A stretch of DNA of 47,339 bases from an uncultured Collinsella sp. (GCA_902469555.1 CABRDB010000074.1:1-47339), one strand, 5' to 3'. Shown: positions 7,839-21,067, counted from the stretch's first letter. Program-made: numbers and translations. Notes: generated by a model not told the origin, from the sequence alone.

Positions 7839-7990
7839 CGCTGAGTGAGTGTCATGGTGAACGTTGCGTCGAAGTCCTATATACAGGACCGTTCATCCGT
7901 TTGGTTCGGTGATGATTGGCGGCGCGCGGCGCGTTTTGGGACCGTGGCTGATACTATGGATGCTCGCAAGCGATATGAATGAGGATGCTC

Positions 7991-9382
7991 ATGGCATATG
8001 ACGATAGGGAGACCGGGCTGACGGTTGAGGACCGCGGCTCCAAGTTGGGTCTTCCCCAAAACCAAGATGCAGAGGCCAATGTACTGGCCGCTATGCTGCT
8101 ATCGCCCGAGGTGGTCGAAGAGGCCCAGGTCGAGCTGCAGCCCGATGACTTCTACCGGCCCATTCATAAGACCATCTATACCGCGATGGTCGATATGTAC
8201 AACAGCCGCATTCCCATCGACTCCATCTCGCTGATCGATTACCTGCGAAGCATCAACAAGCTTGATGCCGTGGGCGGCGAGGCCTACATTTTGGAGTTGA
8301 TGGGTCAGACCCTGTCGCTCGTCAACTGGCAGCACCATGCCGCTATCGTTCGCCGCGATTCGATGCTGCGTGAGCTGATCGGCGCCACCAACGAGATCAA
8401 CGCGCTGGCCTATAACGCTCCCACCGATACCAAAGAGGTCGTGGAGCTGGCCGAGAGCAAGTTGCTCAAGGTCACGGCGCGCGAGGTCAAGTCGAGCTAC
8501 AAGACGCTGACCGAGTTTATGGTCGAGGCCTATAACGAGGCCGAGGAAGTGTGCCAGGCAGGCGGCCAGGCTGCGGGCGTGCCCACGGGCTTCCCGTCGC
8601 TCGACCGCATGCTCATGGGTTTCCGCGAGGGCCAGCTCATCATCATCGGCGCCCGCCCTGCCGTGGGTAAGACGTCGTTCGCCCTGAATCTGGCGCTCAA
8701 CGCTGCCGCGGCCGGTTATACCGTCGGCTTCTTCTCGCTGGAGATGTCGGGCAAGGAAATTGCCCAGCGTCTGATTTGCGCCTACGCCATGATTTCGATC
8801 AGTGACTTCCGCATGGGCCGCATTAGCCCCGAGCAGTGGGCCAATATCAACGAGGCCACGCAGACCTTGTCCAAGCTCGATATTCTGATTGACGATACGC
8901 CCGGCACCACAGTGACCGAGATTCGCGCCAAGAGCCGCCGCATGCTCCACAACAAGGAGAAGGCCATCATCATCCTGGACTACCTGCAGCTGGTGAGTCC
9001 TCCGCCGGGACGCCGCTCCGAGAGCCGTACCGTCGAGGTCTCCGAGATGTCGCGTGGTCTGAAGATCATGGCCAAGGAACTCAAGATCCCGCTCATCGCG
9101 CTGTCGCAGCTCTCGCGTCAGGTCGAATCCCGTACCGGCAAGCGCCCGCAGCTTTCCGACCTTCGTGAATCGGGCTCCATCGAGCAGGACGCCGATATCG
9201 TTATGTTCTTGGACCGCTCCGCCGACGAGGCCGAAGCCTCGCGCGACGATCGACCCGACGAGGGCGTTACGCGTATCGTCGTGGCCAAGAACCGTTCGGG
9301 CCCGATCGGCGACGTCGACCTGATGTTCCTGCCGGCATCCACCAAGTTCTATGAGCTTGATGGGGCACATGCCGAGGAGTAG
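7991..9382 (+). CDS. dnaB: Replicative DNA helicase DnaB
   Basis: 463-residue hexameric helicase that unwinds DNA ahead of the replication fork. The N-terminal helical domain (LPQNQDAEANVLAAMLLSPEV) is followed by a linker and a RecA-like ATPase. Walker A is GARPAVGKTSF near residue 220, Walker B is IIILDYLQLV, and the DnaB motifs SRQVESR and SDLRESGSIEQDAD are present. No intein. ATG 7991 is preferred over ATG 7979 because GAGG sits 6 nt upstream of it. The gene is separated from rplI by a terminator but keeps the common rplI-dnaB adjacency. Confidence 0.97.
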   Translation: MAYDDRETGLTVEDRGSKLGLPQNQDAEANVLAAMLLSPEVVEEAQVELQPDDFYRPIHKTIYTAMVDMYNSRIPIDSISLIDYLRSINKLDAVGGEAYILELMGQTLSLVNWQHHAAIVRRDSMLRELIGATNEINALAYNAPTDTKEVVELAESKLLKVTAREVKSSYKTLTEFMVEAYNEAEEVCQAGGQAAGVPTGFPSLDRMLMGFREGQLIIIGARPAVGKTSFALNLALNAAAAGYTVGFFSLEMSGKEIAQRLICAYAMISISDFRMGRISPEQWANINEATQTLSKLDILIDDTPGTTVTEIRAKSRRMLHNKEKAIIILDYLQLVSPPPGRRSESRTVEVSEMSRGLKIMAKELKIPLIALSQLSRQVESRTGKRPQLSDLRESGSIEQDADIVMFLDRSADEAEASRDDRPDEGVTRIVVAKNRSGPIGDVDLMFLPASTKFYELDGAHAEE

Positions 9383-9409
9383 GACAGGCGCCCGTTGCAC
9401 GGGTATACT
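9381..9409 (+). promoter_or_regulatory. Candidate purA promoter
   Basis: AGGACA, 17 bp, TATACT. The -35 overlaps the dnaB stop codon and transcription would start about 60 nt before purA. Confidence 0.5.
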
Positions 9410-9466
9410 GGGAATGTTTTGTGCTTCTGCGTGCCGGCGTGGCGCGTAGACAGTCCATGAATGTAA

Positions 9467-10762
<1,296 letters not shown>

Positions 10763-10784
10763 TCGGGACTATTTGGTTATTGCG

Positions 10785-10834
10785 ATATACCCCTTTGCAG
10801 CCCAAGCGGGCGGCCGAGGGGTATATTTGCTTGC
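10785..10834 (+). terminator. Hairpin after purA, possible weak terminator
   Basis: Perfect 10-bp arms ATATACCCCT / AGGGGTATAT (10785-10794, 10817-10826) with a GC-rich loop, then TTGCTTG. The T-run is poor, so readthrough into purD is possible. Confidence 0.45.
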
Positions 10835-10880
10835 AAAGGGCTCGCGCGGAGCGGGCCATTCATCCATAGAGGAGGCACCC

Positions 10881-12185
10881 TTGAAGGCGGACACTCAAAC
10901 CATCGACATCCTGTTGTTGGGCAGCGGCGGCCGTGAGCATGCTTTGGCAGCTAAGCTCGCAGCATCACCGCGCGCCGGCAAGCTCTACATCGCGCCGGGC
11001 AACGGCGGCACCGCGAGCTGCGGCGAGAACGTTGTTCTCGACGACTGCGATCCTGCGGCCGTGGCGGCGTTTGCGCAGAGCCACGGATGCGGACTCGTGG
11101 TAATTGGCCCCGAGGCTCCGCTCGTGGCGGGTGTGGCCGACGCCGTGCGCGCGGCGGGTATTCCCTGCTTTGGCCCGGGTGCCGAGGGCGCTCAGATGGA
11201 GGGCTCCAAGCTGTTCTCCAAGCAGCTCATGGAGCGCGCGGGCATTCCGACGGCAGCCTACGGCTCGTTTACCGACGAGGCTTCGGCTCTTGCTTATGTG
11301 CGTGAGCAGGGCGCTCCGCTGGTCGTCAAGGCCGACGGCCTTGCCGCGGGCAAGGGCGTTATCGTGGCGACCGAACTTGAGCAGGCCGAGGAGGCCGTGC
11401 GCGAGTGCTTTGGCGGCACCTTTGGCGATGCCGGCAACACCGTGGTTATCGAGGAGATGCTCGTTGGTCCCGAGTGCTCGCTGCTCGCCTTTACCGACGG
11501 CAAGACCGTGCGCCCCATGGCCACCTCGCAGGACCACAAGCGCGCCCTCGAGGGCGACAAGGGCCCCAACACCGGCGGCATGGGCGTCTACAGCCCGGTG
11601 CCCATCGTGACCGACGAGGAGCACGCCACCATGGTGGCGGTCATGGAGCAGACCGTGGCCGAGCTCGCTGCCGAGGGCATCGACTACCGCGGCTGCCTGT
11701 ACGGCGGCTTTATGCTCACGCCTGCCGGCCCCAAGGTGCTGGAGTTCAATGCTCGCTTTGGCGACCCCGAGACGCAGGTCGTGCTGCCGCGCCTTAAGAA
11801 CGACCTGGTCGAGGTCATGCTCGCCTGCGCCAACTGCGAGCTCGATCAGATTGAGCTTGACTGGCGTGACGAGTGGGCTGTGGCCGTTGTCCTGACGAGC
11901 GCGGGCTATCCCGGCAGCTACGAGAAGGGCAAGGTCATCACCGGTATCGCCGACGCCGAGGCCATGGAGAACGTGACCGTGTACCACGCGGGCACTGCCA
12001 TGGTGGACGGCCAGCTCGTGACCAATGGTGGTCGCGTGCTTGCCGTGACCGCTCTGGGCGACACGTTCGAGAACGCTCGCAACCTTGCTTACGATGCCTG
12101 CGAGAAGATTGATTTTGAGGGCAAGACCCTGCGTCACGACATCGGCCTGCGCGCGCTGCGCGGCCGCGACGCCTGGGATGCCTAA
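10881..12185 (+). CDS. purD: Phosphoribosylamine--glycine ligase (GARS)
   Basis: 434 residues. It joins phosphoribosylamine and glycine using ATP, the second step of purine synthesis. The start is TTG 10881 with GAGGAGG upstream, giving MKADTQTIDILLLGSGGREHALA; longer frames to 10713 run back into purA. The N domain has GSGGREHA, the ATP-grasp domain VKADGLAAGKGVIVA and EEMLVGPECSLLAFTDG, and the C domain EFNARFGDPETQ. A Nudix gene starts 21 nt downstream, suggesting co-transcription. Confidence 0.96.
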   Translation: MKADTQTIDILLLGSGGREHALAAKLAASPRAGKLYIAPGNGGTASCGENVVLDDCDPAAVAAFAQSHGCGLVVIGPEAPLVAGVADAVRAAGIPCFGPGAEGAQMEGSKLFSKQLMERAGIPTAAYGSFTDEASALAYVREQGAPLVVKADGLAAGKGVIVATELEQAEEAVRECFGGTFGDAGNTVVIEEMLVGPECSLLAFTDGKTVRPMATSQDHKRALEGDKGPNTGGMGVYSPVPIVTDEEHATMVAVMEQTVAELAAEGIDYRGCLYGGFMLTPAGPKVLEFNARFGDPETQVVLPRLKNDLVEVMLACANCELDQIELDWRDEWAVAVVLTSAGYPGSYEKGKVITGIADAEAMENVTVYHAGTAMVDGQLVTNGGRVLAVTALGDTFENARNLAYDACEKIDFEGKTLRHDIGLRALRGRDAWDA

Positions 12186-12206
12186 AATCCGAGAGGAATG
12201 AGACGG

Positions 12207-12902
12207 ATGGACGAGAAGAACGAAGAACTTGTGGACGCGCAGATCGTCGAAGAGGACAGCCGCATGTATGGGCACGCCGAGGGCGAGCCTGGTGGCGAGG
12301 TCGCTGACGAGCCGGCGCTGGTGCTGGGCGACGACGACCCACACGATGCCGAGCTGCACGAGAAGATTCTTTCGGAGGAGTGCGCCTGGAAGGGCAAGAT
12401 CCTCGACGTCCACCGTCTTGAGGTTGAGCTGCCCAACGGTCGCCGCAGCGCCCGCGATATCGTTCGCCATCCGGGTGCGGCGGCCGTTGTGGCGCTGACC
12501 GAGAGCGGCAAGATCGTACTGGTGCGTCAGTACCGCACCGCCATCGACCGTGTGACGGTCGAGATTCCCGCCGGCAAGCTCGATTCAGGTGAGGACCCGC
12601 TCGATTGCGCCAAGCGCGAACTGCATGAGGAGACGGGCTTTAGGGCTGGTCGCATTCGCTTTTTGACGTCGATTGTCACGTCCTGCGGTTTTTGCGATGA
12701 GATCATCCACATCTACTTGGCTACCAAGCTCGAGTTTGATGCGCCCAACCCCGACGATGACGAGTTTGTCAACGTGGACCTGGTGCCGCTGCACGAGCTG
12801 ATCGACGCCGTGCTCGACGGCAAGATCGAAGACGCCAAGACCGTCGTGGGCGCTCTTGCCTGCGACAGTATCGCTCACCGACTAGGCGGGGCAGAGCTGT
12901 AG
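12207..12902 (+). CDS. Nudix hydrolase, ADP-ribose pyrophosphatase type
   Basis: 231 residues with a complete Nudix box around residues 132-154 (G, five residues, E, seven residues, RELHEETGF). An acidic N-terminal extension of about 55 residues precedes the usual NudF-like core (GKILDVHRLEVELPNGR, VVALTESGKIVLVRQYR). Such enzymes hydrolyse ADP-ribose to AMP and ribose 5-phosphate; substrate choice here is inferred. Start ATG 12207 has GAGAGGA 9 nt upstream; ATG 12198 directly abuts that motif and is unlikely. It closely follows purD. Confidence 0.88.
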   Translation: MDEKNEELVDAQIVEEDSRMYGHAEGEPGGEVADEPALVLGDDDPHDAELHEKILSEECAWKGKILDVHRLEVELPNGRRSARDIVRHPGAAAVVALTESGKIVLVRQYRTAIDRVTVEIPAGKLDSGEDPLDCAKRELHEETGFRAGRIRFLTSIVTSCGFCDEIIHIYLATKLEFDAPNPDDDEFVNVDLVPLHELIDAVLDGKIEDAKTVVGALACDSIAHRLGGAEL

Positions 12903-12931
12903 CGAGCGGGGATGATCCCGCAGGTTTGTGT

Positions 12932-13080
12932 AAGTCAGCGAAAGTGCTCCATTTGAGACAAGGTGGTCTAAAAGAGGAGGGAAGCGTATGGATATACGCG
13001 ACCGACGATTGAAGGCCAGATTGTCTAAATGGGGCGCTTGCAGCGTCGAGACGAAACGCGGTTTGGTAAAACCGCGTAAG
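12932..13080 (+). repeat. Structured 149-nt element, copy A
   Basis: Blocks TAAGTCAGCGAAA (12932-12944), CAAGGTG (12960-12966), CAGATTG (13018-13024), TTGCAGCGTCGAG (13039-13051) and a 24-nt terminal hairpin (13057-13080) are identical to the inverted copy at 37995-38144. The 15- and 14-nt segments between blocks form a 14-bp stem with one bulge whose bases differ almost completely from the other copy. An inner AAAAGAGGAG / CGACGATTGA loop closes on hairpin 12985-13000. The element lies directly upstream of the ABC exporter. Confidence 0.75.
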
Positions 13081-13089
13081 GTGATTATG

Positions 13090-14859
13090 CTGAAGAGGTT
13101 TCTTTCTTACTACAAGCCCCAGATGGGGCTTTTTGTTGCCGATACTGTTTGTGCTCTGGTGCTTGCCGCCATTGACCTGGCGTTCCCCATTATCCTGCGC
13201 AATTTGACCGGTGGGCTCTTTACTCAGGGTCAGGCTGTCATTATGCAGGCGCTCGGCATGATCGCGGTGGGCTTGGTGCTGATGTATGCCGTCCGCTGCG
13301 CCTGCCGCTATTTTGTGAGCTATTGGGGTCACGTGATGGGCGCGCGTATGGAGTCCAAAATGCGCGAGGACCTGTTTGACCAGTATGAGCGCTTTAGCTT
13401 TGCATACTTCGATCGCAACAGCTCGGGCGACATGATGAGCCGCGTGGTCAACGACCTGTTCGATATCTGCGAGGCGGCGCACCATGTGCCCGAGTGGATC
13501 ATCATCTGCGGCATCGAGATTATCGGCTCGTTTGTGATCCTCTTTACCATCGCCCCGGTGCTGGCGCTTGCCATGGCTGTGGTGACAGCAGCGTTTGCGG
13601 TCATCATGTTTTGGCAGAACATGCGCATGCGCGAGGTCTTTAGCGACAATCGCAAAAAAATCAGCGGCATCAATGCGCAGCTGCAGGATTCGCTGGCGGG
13701 CATGCGCGTGGTCAAGAGCTTTGCCAATGAGGAGACCGAGCGCTCTAAGTTCCGCGCCTCCAACAATCGCTACCTTTCGTCCAAGGAAAACATGTATCAC
13801 GCCATGGGCGTCTATACTGCGACGTATGGCCTGCTCTCGGGTGTGCTCTATGTGATCGTGGTACTGCTGGGCGGCTGGCTGGTCGCCCAGGGACAGCTGC
13901 AGGCGGTCGATATGGCGACCTTTGCACTCTATATTTCGCTGTTCTGCACGCCGCTCGAGACGCTCGTCAATTCGGCCGAAACGTATCAGAAGGCTATCGC
14001 CGGCTTTAAGCGTATGGACGAGGTACTCTCGACCGTGCCGGATATCCAGGACAAGCCGGGCGCCACGGATCTGCAGGTGACTGCCGGCGCCGTGGAATAT
14101 CACGACGTGTGCTTTAACTACGAGGACGTTGAGCTGGGCGAGGGCGATGCCGAAGAGCGTCCCGTTATCGACCATATGGACCTGTCCATCAAGCCCGGGC
14201 AGACCATCGCTTTGGTTGGCCCTTCGGGCGGTGGCAAGTCCACGACCTGTTCGCTGCTGCCGCGCTTTTATGACGTGGCTGCCGGATCCATTAGCATCGA
14301 CGGCCAGGACGTGCGCGATGTGACGCAGCAGAGCCTGCGTCGCGCCATCGGCCTGGTGCAGCAGGATGTCTATCTGTTTGACGGCACGATTGGCGAGAAC
14401 ATCGCCTACGGCAAGCCGGGCGCTACGGCAGGAGAGATCGCCGAGGCCGCCCGTCGCGCCAACATCGATGCCTTTATCGAGTCGCTTCCACAGGGTTATG
14501 ACACGGTCGTGGGCGAGCGCGGCAGCCGTCTTTCGGGCGGACAGAAGCAGCGTGTTGCCATCGCGCGAGTGTTTCTCAAGAACCCCAAGATCCTTATTTT
14601 GGATGAGGCGACGAGTGCTTTGGATAACGAGAGCGAGGAGGCGGTGCAGGAGTCGCTCGAAGAGCTGGCACGCGGCCGCACCACGATTATCATCGCCCAC
14701 CGTCTTTCGACCATTAAGCATGCCGATGAGATCGCGACCGTTGAGCATGGTCGCGTTGTGGAGCGTGGCACGCACGAGGAGCTTCTCGCCCGTGGCGGCA
14801 CTTATGCCCGTTACTATCGAATGCAGTTCGAAGGTGCGCGTGCGCACGAGCTCGACTGA
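13090..14859 (+). CDS. ABC half-exporter (permease fused to ATPase)
   Basis: 589-residue type IV ABC exporter, acting as a dimer in the membrane; substrate unknown. Residues 1-300 hold six helices, then a nucleotide-binding domain with Walker A GPSGGGKSTT, Q-loop VQQDVYLFDGTIGENI, signature LSGGQ, Walker B ILILDEATSALD and the H-loop IIAHRLST. I place the start at ATG 13090 (MLKRFLSYYKPQMGLF) because relatives begin with this sequence and AAGGTG precedes it. An in-frame ATG at 12988 with a better GAGGAGG site adds 34 residues, but these are encoded by the repeat element at 12932-13080. If that start is used, the repeat has supplied a new N-terminus. Confidence 0.9.
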   Translation: MKRFLSYYKPQMGLFVADTVCALVLAAIDLAFPIILRNLTGGLFTQGQAVIMQALGMIAVGLVLMYAVRCACRYFVSYWGHVMGARMESKMREDLFDQYERFSFAYFDRNSSGDMMSRVVNDLFDICEAAHHVPEWIIICGIEIIGSFVILFTIAPVLALAMAVVTAAFAVIMFWQNMRMREVFSDNRKKISGINAQLQDSLAGMRVVKSFANEETERSKFRASNNRYLSSKENMYHAMGVYTATYGLLSGVLYVIVVLLGGWLVAQGQLQAVDMATFALYISLFCTPLETLVNSAETYQKAIAGFKRMDEVLSTVPDIQDKPGATDLQVTAGAVEYHDVCFNYEDVELGEGDAEERPVIDHMDLSIKPGQTIALVGPSGGGKSTTCSLLPRFYDVAAGSISIDGQDVRDVTQQSLRRAIGLVQQDVYLFDGTIGENIAYGKPGATAGEIAEAARRANIDAFIESLPQGYDTVVGERGSRLSGGQKQRVAIARVFLKNPKILILDEATSALDNESEEAVQESLEELARGRTTIIIAHRLSTIKHADEIATVEHGRVVERGTHEELLARGGTYARYYRMQFEGARAHELD

Positions 14860-14878
14860 TTGATATGACAGGAAGTTT

Positions 14879-15844
14879 ATGGCTGACAAGAACCCTTTGA
14901 CTCCGGAAGAAGTGACGGAGTTATTCTCCGAAATCGATGCATCCGGTGTCTTGGATCCCACGCTTGCCAAAAAGCGCACCGAGCGCATGCGTGAGAAGGA
15001 GGCTGCGGCCAAGCGCGGTGACAAAGCGGCGCTAGCGCAGCTGCGCAGCGAGGACCGCGCGAGCCAGGCAAAACATATCGACCCGCTGTCCGAGGACGAC
15101 CCTTCGGGCTCGCAGGTGAGCCATACCATTACGAAGACTGCCATGGCCGTGGTCATTGGCATCTTGGTGCTGATTGTGGGCATGCAGATTGGCTACGGCG
15201 TGATGCGACGCCTGAACACCGCCAACCTGTCCGAGAGCGTTTCGGTGGATACCGTTTCGACGGCGCTGAAGGGCGGCCTTGAGTGGGGCAACGGCTTTAC
15301 GCAGTTCCCGCTCGACTTTACCGTCGATGAAGCTGATGAGCGTACGGGCACGGTCGAGGTGACGGTGTTGGACACATCGTCTGCCAACGAGCTCGAGCTG
15401 CTGTCCAACGGGCAGATTCAGGCCGCTGCGCTTGCGACCAACGCGCTGCTCAACGATAAGATCGACCGCGTGGTGTATAACGTTCACGCCTATATCGACG
15501 AGGATAGCAACATTCAGCACGATTCCTTCTTTGGCATGTTTCCCGCGCGGGGTCATCAGAGCGCCATTTTGACGTTTGTGTGGACCAAGAGCTCATCCAA
15601 CGCCACGAGTATCGACTGGAAGATGCGCATCGTAAGCATGGACGACACCATTGCCGAGCGCATTCAAAAACAGGTGAACTCGGTTTCGTCGCTGATCGAG
15701 GACCCGGTGGTGAGCCAGACCAAGATTGACGAGGAAAAGGCCGAACGTGACCTGGAGCATCGTCTGCATGGCCGCGAGATTTTCCGCGGCGGCAAGACCG
15801 ATCGCTCACCGTCCGATCTGCTGGAACAGGACAAGCAAAAGTAA
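14879..15844 (+). CDS. Single-pass membrane protein of unknown function
   Basis: 321 residues, not recognised. A charged, Lys/Glu-rich cytoplasmic N-terminal region (residues 1-82, partly coiled-coil-like) is followed by one transmembrane helix at about 87-108 (AMAVVIGILVLIVGMQIGYG). The extracytoplasmic domain is about 210 residues, mixed alpha/beta in appearance, with no Cys-rich or catalytic motif that I can identify. ATG 14879 has AGGAAG upstream and starts 19 nt after the ABC exporter stop, so the two are probably co-transcribed; a strong terminator follows. Confidence 0.75.
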   Translation: MADKNPLTPEEVTELFSEIDASGVLDPTLAKKRTERMREKEAAAKRGDKAALAQLRSEDRASQAKHIDPLSEDDPSGSQVSHTITKTAMAVVIGILVLIVGMQIGYGVMRRLNTANLSESVSVDTVSTALKGGLEWGNGFTQFPLDFTVDEADERTGTVEVTVLDTSSANELELLSNGQIQAAALATNALLNDKIDRVVYNVHAYIDEDSNIQHDSFFGMFPARGHQSAILTFVWTKSSSNATSIDWKMRIVSMDDTIAERIQKQVNSVSSLIEDPVVSQTKIDEEKAERDLEHRLHGREIFRGGKTDRSPSDLLEQDKQK

Positions 15845-15850
15845 GAGGCC

Positions 15851-15892
15851 ATTATCCCGCGTGAGCCACAAGCCCACGCGGGATAATTTTTC
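15851..15892 (+). terminator. Intrinsic terminator
   Basis: 13-bp perfect stem 15851-15863 / 15875-15887, then TTTTCT. Ends the ABC exporter transcript. Confidence 0.9.
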
Positions 15893-15988
15893 TGGGACGG
15901 GGATTAAATAATCATTATGCATAGAAAGTCATAATTATCATTTCGTAAACATTTCGATGAAATTAACGCCATGAGGCATGCTTGCGGT

Positions 15989-15994
15989 TACAAT
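15989..15994 (+). promoter_or_regulatory. Candidate -10 of carAB (TACAAT)
   Basis: TACAAT lies 21 nt before the PyrR-type leader motif, below an AT-rich stretch. The nearest -35-like TTAACG is 20 bp away, so the assignment is weak. Confidence 0.35.
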
Positions 15995-16014
15995 ACCGCG
16001 AGGCCTAACTATAC

Positions 16015-16048
16015 ACCTTTAAGCCGGTCCTGTGAGACCGGGAAGGAG
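16015..16048 (+). promoter_or_regulatory. PyrR-binding-type leader motif before carA
   Basis: The leader reads ACACCTTTAAG, then CCGGTCCTGTGAGACCGG, then GAAGGAG. This is a short CCGGTC / GACCGG-type hairpin with a TGTGAG loop that abuts the Shine-Dalgarno. It matches the general form of PyrR RNA sites, where UMP-bound PyrR represses pyrimidine genes. Overlap with the ribosome site suggests control of translation initiation. Confidence 0.55.
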
Positions 16049-16052
16049 AATT

Positions 16053-17492
16053 ATGGCGAACAACCATACCGCGGGCGCTGCCGCCCGCACCTTCGCGCCC
16101 AGCGAGCTTTGCCAGCGTATGCTGGCCAAAACCAGCAAGGGCACCTGCGGTCCCTGTATCCTGTATCTTGAGGATGGGACCATTTTTTATGGACGTGCAT
16201 GCGGCGCCGAGGGCACCGCGACCGGCGAAGTCTGCTTCAACACCTCGCTCGAGGGCTACTTTGAGGTCATGACCGACCCGAGTTATGCCGGCCAAATTGT
16301 AACCATGACCTATCCGCAGATCGGCAATTACGGTATCGACGAGACCGATGTCCAGTCGGCCTTCCCCGGCGACGCCGTGCGCCCTGCGAGCGCTCCGGCT
16401 ATGCGCGGCATGATCGTTCGCGATATGTGCGCCACGCCTTCTAACTGGCGCTCGGCCGTCAGCGTGCCGGAGTACCTGCGCGCTCACGGCATCGTCGCTA
16501 TCGAGGGTATCGACACCCGCGCTCTGGTGCGCCATCTGCGCGACAATGGTTCCAAGATGGGCATTATCTCGACCGAGATCTTCGACGTCGACGAGCTTGC
16601 CGAGCGCTTGTCCGCTGCGCCCACGCTGGTAGGCGAGAACCTGGTCAAGACCGTAAGTTGCCCCGCGCCTCACGAGTTTGTGGCCGCCGACCTGCCTGCC
16701 ACGCATGACTTTGCGCTTGCGGCTGCCGCTCCTGCCCGTCACAAAGTGGTCGCCTACGACTGCGGTGTGAAGCGCGGTATTCTGGAGGGCCTGGTCCGTG
16801 CCGGCTGCGATCTCACCGTCGTGCCGTGGGATACGCCCGCGAGTGAGGTGCTCGACATGAATCCCGATGGCGTCTTTTTGTCCAACGGCCCCGGCGACCC
16901 CGATGCCGTGGTGGAGACCTATGAGCAGGTACAGCAGCTGATCGGCAAGGTGCCGGTCTTTGGCATTTGCCTCGGTCACCAGATGATCAGCCTGGCCTGC
17001 GGCGCCCAAATGGAAAAGCTTAAATTCGGTCACCGTGGCGGTAACCAGCCGGTTATGAATCTGGTGAGCCGTCGCGTGGAGATCACCGCGCAAAACCACG
17101 GCTTTGGCCTGCTGTTCCCCAGTCTGGGCAAACTGATTCCGGAGCTTTCCGGCGGCGAAACCGAGCATGCGGCCGACGGTGACCTGCGCGCCTGGGTGCG
17201 TCGCGGCATCGCGCCGGTCGTGATGAACGAGCGCTTTGGTCGCATTCGCCTGACACATGTGAACCTCAACGACGGCACCGCCGAGGGCATCCAGCTGCTC
17301 GACGCCCCGTGTTTCTCGGTCCAGTACCACCCCGAGGCTTCGCCTGGCCCCACCGATGCCCACTATCTCTTTACCGCCTTTACGCGACTCATGGACGGCG
17401 AGGAGAACTACCTGGACATCGACACCGCGAAGGACCGCCTCGCCGGCTGGAATTTCGCCGAGTCCGAGAACGCTGCGACCGAGGAGAACTAA
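16053..17492 (+). CDS. carA: Carbamoyl-phosphate synthase small subunit
   Basis: 479-residue glutaminase subunit supplying ammonia to CarB for carbamoyl phosphate, the precursor of pyrimidines and arginine. The class I amidotransferase site is complete: Cys306 in GICLGHQ, His426 and Glu428 in QYHPE. The protein is about 100 residues longer than E. coli CarA. It has a 25-residue N-terminal extension, a short C-terminal tail, and about 36 extra residues between Q347NHGF and R399LTHVNL, close to the active site. ATG 16053 follows GAAGGAG. The stop is 1 nt before the carB start. Confidence 0.95.
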   Translation: MANNHTAGAAARTFAPSELCQRMLAKTSKGTCGPCILYLEDGTIFYGRACGAEGTATGEVCFNTSLEGYFEVMTDPSYAGQIVTMTYPQIGNYGIDETDVQSAFPGDAVRPASAPAMRGMIVRDMCATPSNWRSAVSVPEYLRAHGIVAIEGIDTRALVRHLRDNGSKMGIISTEIFDVDELAERLSAAPTLVGENLVKTVSCPAPHEFVAADLPATHDFALAAAAPARHKVVAYDCGVKRGILEGLVRAGCDLTVVPWDTPASEVLDMNPDGVFLSNGPGDPDAVVETYEQVQQLIGKVPVFGICLGHQMISLACGAQMEKLKFGHRGGNQPVMNLVSRRVEITAQNHGFGLLFPSLGKLIPELSGGETEHAADGDLRAWVRRGIAPVVMNERFGRIRLTHVNLNDGTAEGIQLLDAPCFSVQYHPEASPGPTDAHYLFTAFTRLMDGEENYLDIDTAKDRLAGWNFAESENAATEEN

Positions 17493-17493
17493 C

Positions 17494-20808
<3,315 letters not shown>

Positions 20809-20820
20809 ATTGAGCTGGCC

Positions 20821-20909
20821 GGCCGGGGCGGAGGGGGCTGAGTTTCTCACTGAGCGACTCTGCTTGCAGCCGGAGCGAAGGGGGAAACTCAGCCCCCTCC
20901 GCCCCGGCC
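20821..20909. repeat. Long palindrome P1, 26-bp perfect arms
   Basis: Arms 20821-20846 and 20884-20909 are perfect complements; the 37-nt loop contains a CTGC-TT-GCAG mini-hairpin. It starts 12 bp after the carB stop and precedes the actual T-run terminator, so it is not needed as one. A DNA hairpin of this length is a likely RNase III substrate if transcribed. Confidence 0.85.
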
Positions 20910-21008
20910 TACGGTGACTCGGTTGCACCGTGTGCTGCCGAAGGGGCTTTGCGCGATGACTAGGGCTGAATAAAAAGTGAGTGTGGGCAGAGCCCACGTT
21001 TTGTATGG

Positions 21009-21046
21009 GGTCCTCCGGTGAATTGCATTCACCGGAGGACCTTTTT
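21009..21046 (+). terminator. Terminator of carAB
   Basis: 15-bp perfect stem 21009-21023 / 21027-21041, then TTTTT. Confidence 0.92.
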
Positions 21047-21067
21047 GTGGCTGGCTGAGAGTGCCGC

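Noticed and set aside
12988..13089. N-terminal extension of the ABC exporter as the main start
   Set aside because: The ribosome site is strong, but the added residues are encoded by a dispersed repeat and relatives start at the position of ATG 13090. Kept as a finding, not as the annotated start.
12769..15183. Very long open frames on the strand opposite to genes (also 1040-3241, 6003-7778, 18691-21126, 26496-28151 minus)
   Set aside because: They are antisense to clearly recognised genes, have no family motifs or ribosome sites, and arise from the GC-rich codon bias of the real frame.
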